Source of the DNA: Rossellomorea aquimaris
Lineage (GTDB): Bacteria; Bacillota; Bacilli; Bacillales; Bacillaceae_B
Length of the DNA stretch: 64,000 nucleotides
Assembly (NCBI RefSeq): GCF_020172085.1
Contig: NZ_JAIVAT010000003.1
Location: 1,426,001-1,490,000 of the forward strand
Direction: 5' to 3'
Position numbers and translations under genes: made by a program. The notes beneath the pieces were generated by a model that worked only from the letters and a program-made list of their open reading frames with translations, did not search any database and was not told the DNA's origin. Positions 52,386-59,331 of this stretch are shown here, piece after piece. Every line of letters begins with the position of its first letter. The stretch's first letter is position 1.

Positions 52386-52802
52386 TTCCAGATATTCCTC
52401 CGTCAGTGTTGGATTAAGGTACCTTGCCATACCGGTCTTCAGGTTTTTCATGCCATGTTTTCTATAGAAAGCTTCATTTCCTGAAGTCGATACCAGTAAG
52501 ATACAAGATACGTCTTTCAATTGTTCCAACAGATCCCTCATAATTTGACTCGCGATTCCCCTTCGTTGATAATCCTGGTGGACGACTACATCATAAATCG
52601 TCGCGTTGAAGACCCCATCCGTCAAAGCTCTGCCAACCCCCACAATACGCCCTTCAAAAACAGCAAGGGAAACGATATCACTCCTCAAGAATATTTTGGA
52701 TATAATTTCATCTGTATGTTTAAACCACCCTACTGAATGATACACATCTTTTATTTCTTTCATTTTATCCGGTTCAAATTGGTTCAGAATCTTAACACTC
52801 AC
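52383..52802 (-). CDS. GNAT acetyltransferase (139 aa)
   Basis: A single GNAT domain. NATIYDVVVHQDYQRRGIASQIMRDLLEQL (~67-97) is the acetyl-CoA binding strand and loop; STSGNEAFYRKHGMKNL follows. The small size and start (IKDVYHSVGWFKH) suggest the YhbP/AAC-like branch of small GNAT proteins. The acceptor is unknown. It sits 22 bases after another GNAT gene and may be cotranscribed with it. Confidence 0.86.
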   Translation of the reverse strand: MSVKILNQFEPDKMKEIKDVYHSVGWFKHTDEIISKIFLRSDIVSLAVFEGRIVGVGRALTDGVFNATIYDVVVHQDYQRRGIASQIMRDLLEQLKDVSCILLVSTSGNEAFYRKHGMKNLKTGMARYLNPTLTEEYLE

Positions 52803-52824
52803 CGTTCAAACACTCCTACTTCTT

Positions 52825-53289
52825 CTATAGATGGTATTCCATTTTAAGAAATTCATGGCTACCACCATTGGTCTTTTGAATGAATGTTCCAAGAGCGGTA
52901 AAACCTGACTTCTTATACACTTTGATCGCACGTTGATTGAACGTGGCCACAGATAGACTGAAAGCACTTGGAGAATATTTGCTTCGCGCGAATTCCAATC
53001 CGGCTTCCGTGAATTCTTGTCCTTTGCCTTTTCCAGTCATACCAGGCTTCATTCCCAATCCGATTTCAATCGTTCCATCATTCAAGTCAATGAATGAAAA
53101 GAAACCAACCAGCTTCCCTTCATTGAGAACCGAAAAAGTCGCATTTCCACGTCTCCCTTCATCCAGAAATTCTGCTAAATCTTCTTCATCTGCCGATATA
53201 TCATAAAAAGCATATTCTCCTTCATACTTCCATGTATTCGCTATACATTCTGCCTGTTCCTGAGTCATCATTTGAAAAGTAAAACTCAT
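52825..53289 (-). CDS. GNAT acetyltransferase (154 aa)
   Basis: RimJ-like single-domain GNAT. FTFQMMTQEQAECIANTWKYEGEYAFYD opens the fold; GTIEIGLGMKPGMTGKGKGQEFTEAGLEFAR (~75-105) is the acetyl-CoA loop, and SVATFNQRAIKVYKKSGF follows. The adjacent GNAT gene downstream is on the same strand. ATG 53289 follows AAAGGAGACGTATATG. Substrate unknown. Confidence 0.88.
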   Translation of the reverse strand: MSFTFQMMTQEQAECIANTWKYEGEYAFYDISADEEDLAEFLDEGRRGNATFSVLNEGKLVGFFSFIDLNDGTIEIGLGMKPGMTGKGKGQEFTEAGLEFARSKYSPSAFSLSVATFNQRAIKVYKKSGFTALGTFIQKTNGGSHEFLKMEYHL

Positions 53290-53366
53290 ATACGTCTCCT
53301 TTTAATAGAAAAAAGTCAAGGAATTGTCCTGTTATGGAAACTCATGTTTCAACTGCCGTCATCCGC

Positions 53367-54095
53367 TTACAATTTAGTCTCACCATGATTAATCAAAGTG
53401 CCCCATTTCTGTCCGGAGCATATTTTCTCCATAATTCCCACCTGATTAAAGTTAAAGATATGCACCGGGAGCTTATAATCCCTTGCTAATAGGAGCGCTG
53501 ACTGATCCATGACTTTAATATTGTTCTTAACCACGTCATCATAATTTAGATTATGGTACATCTTTGCCTCTTTATCCTGTTTAGGGTCGGAAGTGAATAC
53601 ACCATCCACTCCTTGTTTCGCTACCAGAATGGCATCACTATTTGTTTCAATCGCTCGTTGGACACTCGGATAATCCGTCGTGACGAAAGGCTGGCCATTT
53701 CCCCCTCCGAAAATGACAATGTATCCTTTATCCAAATGATGGACAGCTCTTAAACGGATATAAGGTTCAGCCACTGCCGAGACAGGGATGGACGTCATGA
53801 CCCTTACTTCTCTTTCCGTTTTACTTTTGAGCACTCCTCTCAGCATCAAGCTGTTTACGATCGTTCCAAGTGTACCGATACTATCCGCTTCCACACGATC
53901 AATTCCCCAATTATCAGCTAAATTACCCCTGAATATATTTCCTCCACCAACTACCAATGACACTTCAATTCCCATGTTTACAATGGACAGGATTTCGTTG
54001 GCAATATGCTCAAGCTCTGCTGTACCAAAATTATTCCCTTCATTATCTGCCAAAGCTCCCCCGCTCAACTTTATTAGCACTCTTTTGTAACTCAA
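53367..54095 (-). CDS. pyrH: UMP kinase paralogue (PyrH-like)
   Basis: 242 residues. The amino-acid-kinase fold is plain: VLIKLSGGAL (~6-15), VSLVVGGGNIFRG (~46-58), IVIFGGGNGQPFVTTD (~128-143) and ILVAKQGVDGVFTSDPK (~155-171). It phosphorylates UMP to UDP. The gene is not in the usual rpsB-tsf-pyrH-frr cluster, so a main pyrH should exist elsewhere and this would be a second copy. The start is TTG at 54095, seven bases after AAGGGGGG. Upstream lie a leader peptide and a terminator, with a separate promoter at 54246-54274. Confidence 0.9.
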   Translation of the reverse strand: MSYKRVLIKLSGGALADNEGNNFGTAELEHIANEILSIVNMGIEVSLVVGGGNIFRGNLADNWGIDRVEADSIGTLGTIVNSLMLRGVLKSKTEREVRVMTSIPVSAVAEPYIRLRAVHHLDKGYIVIFGGGNGQPFVTTDYPSVQRAIETNSDAILVAKQGVDGVFTSDPKQDKEAKMYHNLNYDDVVKNNIKVMDQSALLLARDYKLPVHIFNFNQVGIMEKICSGQKWGTLINHGETKL

Positions 54096-54115
54096 ATCGC
54101 TTCCCCCCTTGACAT

Positions 54116-54153
54116 AAAAAAAGCTAAAAAGTAAAATGATTTACTTTTTAGCT
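54116..54153 (-). terminator. Attenuator-like terminator before the UMP kinase gene
   Basis: On the minus strand AGCTAAAAAGTAAA / TTTACTTTTTAGCT (14 bp, loop TCAT), followed by T7. The 5' arm includes the last codons and the stop of the leader peptide. ACTTTTTA from the 3' arm is repeated at the start of the leader ORF (54197-54190), so the 5' arm can pair with either copy. Confidence 0.8.
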
Positions 54154-54203
54154 CTTAAATAGGAAGAAGAAATGGTATGGTCATTTAGATAAAAAGTGCT
54201 CAT
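54141..54203 (-). CDS. Leader peptide of the UMP kinase gene (20 aa)
   Basis: ATG 54203 is preceded by AAAGGGGGAGGAGAA, one of the strongest ribosome sites in the window. The 20 codons (MSTFYLNDHT then ISSSYLRAKK) end inside the 5' arm of a terminator 45 bases ahead of the UMP kinase gene. It has the classic layout of ribosome-mediated attenuation. No single amino acid dominates (three Ser in a row), so the signal could be translation slowing, for example by an antibiotic; this is inference. Confidence 0.65.
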   Translation of the reverse strand: MSTFYLNDHTISSSYLRAKK

Positions 54204-54245
54204 TTCTCCTCCCCCTTTCATTGTATTCAGAATTTTCCTTCTGTT

Positions 54246-54274
54246 AGTGTATTAAATATACAGGATTTGGTCAA
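54246..54274 (-). promoter_or_regulatory. Promoter of the leader peptide-UMP kinase unit
   Basis: On the minus strand -35 TTGACC (54274-54269), 17-bp spacer, -10 TACACT (54251-54246). It lies between the end of thrS2 and the leader ORF. Confidence 0.6.
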
Positions 54275-54328
54275 GGGAATTTTTCCACAATTAACCTCAT
54301 TTCAACAATGCACCAATCAATCACCTAC

Positions 54329-55531
54329 TTATATCAACTCGTCTTTAAGTTTCATGATCACTTCTTTCATTGTAACTACCCCAAGGTTACCTTCCTTCCT
54401 TTTTCGGAGAGACACCGATTGCTGATGAAGTTCTTTATCCCCTATCACCATCATATATGGAACTTTCTGCATCTCTGCCTCTCTGATCTTCAATCCGACT
54501 TTCTCAGCTCGATCGTCTAACTCCACCCTTAAACCTTCATTTTCCAACTGAAATTTTACTTCTTCGGCAAAGGCGTTATGAGCTTCAGAAATAGGAAGGA
54601 TCTTCACCTGATGAGGAGCTAACCAAAGAGGGAAGTCACCTCCAAAATGTTCTATGATGATAGCAAGGAAACGCTCAATGGAACCATAAATAGCACGATG
54701 GATCATAATCGGCATCTGGACTTGATTGTCTTCACCGATATATTGACACTGAAATTTTTCAGGCATTTGAAAATCGAGTTGAACCGTCCCACACTGCCAG
54801 CTTCTTCCGAGAATATCAAGAATATGAAAGTCGATTTTCGGTCCGTAGAAGGCTCCGTCTCCTTCGTTGATATGATAATCAACTCCTCTATCCTTCAATA
54901 CTCCTTCTAGATCATCTTCTGCTTGATTCCAAAGATCTACAGATCCCATAAAGTCTTCCGGGCGAGTAGAAAGCTCGACTTTGTAGTCAAAACCGAATTT
55001 CCCATAGAAACGATCAATGAGATCGAGGACTTTATGAAGTTCTTCACGAATCTGATCTTCCCTGACAAATAAATGGGCATCATCTTGAGTGAAGGAACGG
55101 ACCCTCAATAATCCGCTCAATGATCCGGAAAGCTCATGGCGGTGAACCAACCCGAGCTCTCCAAAGCGGAGGGGTAATTCACGATAACTTCTTTTCTTAC
55201 TTTTATAAATGAGTACGGCACCTGGACAACTCATAGGCTTGATGGCATATTTCTGATCGTCCACTTCTGAGAAGTACATGTTTTCATGGTAATGATCCCA
55301 ATGACCCGACTTCTCCCAAAGCTCTTGTTTCATCATGATCGGTGTCCGGATTTCCTGGTAGCCCGCCTTTCTGTGTTCCCTCTTCCAGAAATCCTCCAGT
55401 TCATTCCGTAACAGCATGCCTTTCGGTAAATAAAAGGGCATCCCCGGGGCCTCTTCCATGGAAATGAACAATTCAAGCTCCTGACCCAATTTTCGATGAT
55501 TTCTCTTTTCAACTTCTGATTGGATAGACAT
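54329..55531 (-). CDS. Short threonyl-tRNA synthetase lacking TGS and editing domains
   Basis: 400 residues compared with about 640 in normal ThrRS. It begins at EVEKRNHRKLGQELELF, the point just after the N2 editing domain in full-length enzymes. It contains the class II core: RTPIMMKQELWEKSGHW (motif 1 region), FGELGLVHRHELSGSLSGLLRVRSFTQDDAH (motif 2), HRAIYGSIERFLAIIIEHFGG (motif 3), then the anticodon domain to the end. It should charge tRNA-Thr without hydrolysing Ser-tRNA-Thr. The region upstream is a T-box, so the shortness is not an annotation error. A second of two ATGs is used (AAGGAGG spacing 10). Confidence 0.9.
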   Translation of the reverse strand: MSIQSEVEKRNHRKLGQELELFISMEEAPGMPFYLPKGMLLRNELEDFWKREHRKAGYQEIRTPIMMKQELWEKSGHWDHYHENMYFSEVDDQKYAIKPMSCPGAVLIYKSKKRSYRELPLRFGELGLVHRHELSGSLSGLLRVRSFTQDDAHLFVREDQIREELHKVLDLIDRFYGKFGFDYKVELSTRPEDFMGSVDLWNQAEDDLEGVLKDRGVDYHINEGDGAFYGPKIDFHILDILGRSWQCGTVQLDFQMPEKFQCQYIGEDNQVQMPIMIHRAIYGSIERFLAIIIEHFGGDFPLWLAPHQVKILPISEAHNAFAEEVKFQLENEGLRVELDDRAEKVGLKIREAEMQKVPYMMVIGDKELHQQSVSLRKRKEGNLGVVTMKEVIMKLKDELI

Positions 55532-55562
55532 CATTTTATTTCCTCCTTAAGATTTTTTTATA

Positions 55563-55795
55563 TAAAAAACCGCATTCATCCCTAACCAAGGGACGAATGC
55601 GGTCGTGGTACCACCCTAATTCCGAAGTGCTCAACAACATGAACACTTCGCTCAAGTAAGATAACGGTTTTCCCGATTATGGATACTTTGATTTCCCCAT
55701 AATAGCTCCGAGGTGGTAAATCAATTCCCTTTCTTCAGGGCTTGCAGCCTCATGACCCTGTTCTCTGGTAAGAAGGTAAAAATGATTTGTGTCCT
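55563..55795 (-). promoter_or_regulatory. Threonine T-box II (gene-proximal)
   Basis: T-box AGGGTGGTACCACG with terminator CCGCATTCATCCC / GGGACGAATGCGG then T6. Stem I helix AAATCA/TGATTT and GAGG/CCTC flank ACC, four bases before CGGAGC: a Thr specifier. The variable base is U (UGGUACC). Confidence 0.85.
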
Positions 55796-55823
55796 CTTCT
55801 TAGCGATTTGCTTATTCAAAAAT

Positions 55824-56062
55824 AAAAAACCGCACTCATCCCTAACCAAGGGACGAGTGCGGTCGTGGTTCCACCCTAATTTCAAAGAGTATAAAGAAAC
55901 TCTTCGCTTAAGTAAGATAACGGTTTTCCCGATCATGGATACTGCACCTTCTCCATGATAGCTCCAAGGCGGTAAAACATCCATTTCTCTTCAAGGCTCT
56001 CAGCCGGTGACCCTGATCTCTGATTAAGAGAAGATTGAATGAATCATGTCCTCTTCTTTGCT
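55824..56062 (-). promoter_or_regulatory. Threonine T-box I (promoter-proximal)
   Basis: A near-duplicate of T-box II, with AGGGTGGAACCACG and terminator CGCACTCATCCC / GGGACGAGTGCG then T6. The specifier is ACC, four bases before TGGAGC. The variable base is A (UGGAACC), unlike T-box II. Confidence 0.85.
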
Positions 56063-56199
56063 TTCATATAGTATATTCCAATTCGTATAAAAGTGTTATT
56101 GAAATTATATGGGAGTATTTACTAACTGTCAAGCGTCATTTTATACAAAAATAACCAAGATCATACCGACAAGTACCAGCCCACAATACCATTCACAAA

Positions 56200-57099
56200 T
56201 CAATGTATATCTTTCTTCTTGAACCTTCCTCCCCTTACCTCTGCAATATCCGCAATGGCGAGAAAGGCGGATGGATCATGTTCTGCCACAATGTCTTTCA
56301 ACTTTGCCTCTTCCAGACGGGTGATAACACAGAATATCACTTTTTTATCATCTCCTGAAAAGGCTCCTTCCCCCCTTAAATAGGTAACCCCTCTACCTAA
56401 CCGGTGCAGGAGGGCATCTCCGATTTCTTCATAATTTTCACTAATGATCCAGACGGATTTTGATTCATCCAGCCCTTTTATCGTAATATCTATGATTTTA
56501 AAGGCCACATAATAGGCAAGTAATGAATACATGGCTCTATCCCAGCTGAACACAAAGCCTGCACTTGCTAATATGAAAAGATTTACAAACATGATGATTT
56601 CACCGACTGAGAAGGGAAGCCTTTTACTGGATAAGATTGCGAGGATTTCTGTCCCGTCAAGTGAACCTCCATAACGGATGACCATACCTACTCCTATCCC
56701 GAGGACAATGCCTCCGAATAAGGATGCCAGTAGAATATCTTGAGTGAAAGCTGCGACAGGGTGCAGAAAAGTAGTAGACACAGATAATATGACAATGCCA
56801 TAAAGGGTAGAGAATGCGAAGGTTTTTCCGATTTGTTTATAACCGATGAAGAAAAAAGGGATATTTAAGATGAAGATAAAAAGTCCGAGCTTTACGCCGG
56901 TTATGTGCGAGAGCATGATGGAGACACCGACGATCCCTCCATCAATGACTTGGTTGGGGACGAGGAAAATCTCTAGGCCGACAGCCATAATCACAGCACC
57001 TGCCGTAATCAGTATGGCCCGCTTCACCACTTCTTTCAGGGGAATCTTCTTATGCATGATCTTTACCTGCTGTGGTTCATGTATGATCTGACCTTCCAT
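56200..57099 (-). CDS. YitT-family (DUF161/DUF2179) membrane protein
   Basis: 299 residues. Five to six membrane helices (DUF161: ILITAGAVIMAVGLEIFLVPNQVIDGGIVGVSIML, GMVIRYGGSLDGTEILAILSSKR) are followed by a C-terminal DUF2179 domain of ~85 residues (KSVWIISENYEEIGDALLHRLGRGVTYLRGEGAFSG). Function unknown. ATG 57099 is preferred over ATG 57105 because GAGGAGGA ends too close to the latter. A mini-repeat element lies upstream. Confidence 0.9.
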   Translation of the reverse strand: MEGQIIHEPQQVKIMHKKIPLKEVVKRAILITAGAVIMAVGLEIFLVPNQVIDGGIVGVSIMLSHITGVKLGLFIFILNIPFFFIGYKQIGKTFAFSTLYGIVILSVSTTFLHPVAAFTQDILLASLFGGIVLGIGVGMVIRYGGSLDGTEILAILSSKRLPFSVGEIIMFVNLFILASAGFVFSWDRAMYSLLAYYVAFKIIDITIKGLDESKSVWIISENYEEIGDALLHRLGRGVTYLRGEGAFSGDDKKVIFCVITRLEEAKLKDIVAEHDPSAFLAIADIAEVRGGRFKKKDIH

Positions 57100-57265
57100 C
57101 TTCATTCCTCCTCGTATAAGATATTCTCACGATACAGGCGCTGAAATCCGATAAACCCAAAGACCACCAATACACACCGAATATGTACCTTCTCCTGATC
57201 CATCCCACAAAAAGGGCTTGTATAATCTATATATTCTATTCGCCCAGCTAAAATACCTTCAAATC

Positions 57266-57402
57266 ATGAGGGACGGACCTTGAAATGAAGGAACTCAGAC
57301 AAGGCAAAAGAAAAAGAAAAACGCTTGAAACATGCTTTAACACTACTTTTTCTGTAAATGCGGAAGAGAAATAACTGTTCTATTTGGAGGTCCGTCCCTC
57401 AT
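57266..57402. repeat. 137-bp mini inverted-repeat element (GAGGGACGGACC family)
   Basis: ATGAGGGACGGACCT (57266-57280) and its exact inverse AGGTCCGTCCCTCAT (57388-57402). The interior is AT-rich and non-coding. It is related to the element at 37321-37420. It fills most of the 428-bp gap 57100-57527; nothing else is seen there except an AT-rich region before the kinase gene. Confidence 0.8.
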
Positions 57403-57527
57403 AAGATAGTAAGATTTGACTAATACGGGAAAATGAAGTATTTTTATTATTTGTATGTTCATGTTTGTATGAGCTCTGGGGAGGTTTTTTATCCCTTAGT
57501 TTAGTAGTTTTTTTGGAGGCTTTGCTT

Positions 57528-58781
57528 TTGATTACATTAATCAAATCACTATTGGTCAATATTACGATTTTATTTTCCTTTGCTTATAATGCCAATGTAT
57601 TGTTTCCTTTTAAAGAGAAACAGGAATCCGCGTTTAAACACAAGATCACATACGGGCTGGTTGCATCATTCGGCGCATTATTATGTATGCTGTACCCGAT
57701 TGAAACTCTTGGGGAAACCCACTTTGATTTACGGATGATCGCGATATTGATTGTGACCATTTATGCAGGCTTCCTTTCTGGTTCCATCGTTCTTTGCTGC
57801 GTAATCTTTTTCCGGTATCTGATCGGAGGTCCCTATGTTGCCGTAGGCATTGCTGTATCAGTGCTTCCGTTTATAATCGGGATTCTCTTTCGAAAGATGC
57901 TATTGAAGACACAGTACAAATTATTGGTAAGTACCGTCATTTTTATCATTCACGCACTTTTTTACATCGCCATCATTAAAGCATTCATTCCAATTCTGCA
58001 CTTGCCATTTTATTTTACGTACTTTACGGTGTTCTATTTTACATTTCTAGCTTTGGTATACATCATCGAACATTTAGTCCGCACCAATAAACAAATAGAA
58101 GAAATGGTATATCTGGACAAGTTGAATATGGTCGGACAAATGGCGGCTTCCATCGCACATGAGATCCGCAATCCCCTTGCAACTGTAAGAGGATTCATAC
58201 AACATCTAAGCGAGGACTCACAGGACGCTAGATTGAAGAAGTACTCACCACTTATCCTGAATGAATTGGATCGAACAAACAAAATCATTACCGACTATCT
58301 GAACGTAGCAAAACCGAGCGGATTTCAATTGTCCAGTCTCAACCTTGAAAACGTCATAGGTGATTGCGTGGACCTATTAAGTCCCTTCGCAGCCTATTCC
58401 AACACAACCATTCTCTTTGACGGGACAGGCTCCCATCATATTAAAGGGGATGAGGACCATTTGAAACAAGCCATTATGAACGTCATAAAGAACGGGATAG
58501 AATCCATTGAAGGTCAAGGCGAAATGTCGATTTGTCTAAAAGAAGACCCATTCTCTAAATCTATCATCATCACGATCTCGGACAACGGAAAAGGGATGAC
58601 CGGAGAGGAATTAAAGAAAATCGGCTTACCCTTTTATACGACGAAAACAAAAGGAACCGGACTCGGGAGTATGGTGACCAATAAGCTCATTCGCGAAATG
58701 GGGGGAATGATTGAATACGAAAGTGAATTGAACAAAGGAACCATCGTTCGGATCAAACTTCCTCTTATAACAAATCAATAA
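57528..58781 (+). CDS. Orphan membrane sensor histidine kinase (5TMR-LYT, KinB-like)
   Basis: 417 residues. Six membrane helices in residues ~3-190 resemble the 5TMR-LYT sensor; then a kinase core with H box MAASIAHEIRNPLATVRGFIQHL (His near 209), N box QAIMNVIKNGIESI, G1 DNGKGM and G2 KGTGLGSMV. The H-box sequence matches sporulation-type kinases such as KinB. No response regulator is adjacent. The start is TTG at 57528 with TTGGAGG eight bases upstream; the frame is open upstream but without a ribosome site. Confidence 0.88.
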   Translation: MITLIKSLLVNITILFSFAYNANVLFPFKEKQESAFKHKITYGLVASFGALLCMLYPIETLGETHFDLRMIAILIVTIYAGFLSGSIVLCCVIFFRYLIGGPYVAVGIAVSVLPFIIGILFRKMLLKTQYKLLVSTVIFIIHALFYIAIIKAFIPILHLPFYFTYFTVFYFTFLALVYIIEHLVRTNKQIEEMVYLDKLNMVGQMAASIAHEIRNPLATVRGFIQHLSEDSQDARLKKYSPLILNELDRTNKIITDYLNVAKPSGFQLSSLNLENVIGDCVDLLSPFAAYSNTTILFDGTGSHHIKGDEDHLKQAIMNVIKNGIESIEGQGEMSICLKEDPFSKSIIITISDNGKGMTGEELKKIGLPFYTTKTKGTGLGSMVTNKLIREMGGMIEYESELNKGTIVRIKLPLITNQ

Positions 58782-58789
58782 CACCATTA

Positions 58790-58820
58790 AAGAGCTTAGT
58801 CATTCTAAGCTCTTTTCTTA
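58790..58820 (+). terminator. Terminator of the sensor kinase gene
   Basis: AAGAGCTTAG / CTAAGCTCTT with a TCATT loop, then TTCTTA. Confidence 0.82.
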
Positions 58821-58913
58821 TGAGGATTCCATCACCCTTCCCTCTCTAACTGTGATACACTTATTCTATCAGGATTTTCCAATACATATTTTTTGGAAGG
58901 AAGGAATGTAATC

Positions 58914-59264
58914 ATGAATAAAAGACGCACCTTTCTTTTTTTTATTATTGTCGTCATAACACTCAGTATTATCTCGATACTCAACAAACCAACTGAAAAT
59001 GATTATGAAAAGTGGCTAAAAAAGGAGTATGGGATTGACTGTAAAGAAGACTGTTCCATTATCGAAATGAAATTTATCAATGAGGATATAACGGAAAGAA
59101 TCAAGTATGCTGACGTAAAGGGGACCAATTCTTCCGGTCTATTCACCCTCCGCATCAATCGACAATACCAAAGTCTCAATGACCCTGAGAACATGATGAA
59201 TATTGATGTCATCGGGTTCAATGGAAGGTTCTATACACTGACTTCAAGGAATGGACCGAAATGA
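58914..59264 (+). CDS. Hypothetical membrane-anchored protein (116 aa)
   Basis: No family recognised. Residues 6-24 form a membrane helix (FLFFIIVVITLSIISIL) after KRR, so the remaining ~90 residues are probably outside the cell. Two close cysteines (GIDCKEDCS) could form a disulfide. The rest is a small alpha/beta domain (EMKFINEDITERIKYADVKG...). ATG 58914 is chosen as AAGGAAGG stands 9 bases before it. Confidence 0.6.
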   Translation: MNKRRTFLFFIIVVITLSIISILNKPTENDYEKWLKKEYGIDCKEDCSIIEMKFINEDITERIKYADVKGTNSSGLFTLRINRQYQSLNDPENMMNIDVIGFNGRFYTLTSRNGPK

Positions 59265-59296
59265 GTTTACATAACTATATTATGATTCACTTAATA

Positions 59297-59325
59297 ACCC
59301 CTAGCTTAAAAGCCGGGGGTTATAC
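59297..59325. terminator. Inverted repeat between convergent genes, likely terminator
   Basis: ATAACCCC / GGGGTTAT arms with loop of about 14; convergent position between the 116-aa gene and the LtaS-like gene. The T-tract is weak. Confidence 0.5.
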
Positions 59326-59331
59326 ATCCTA

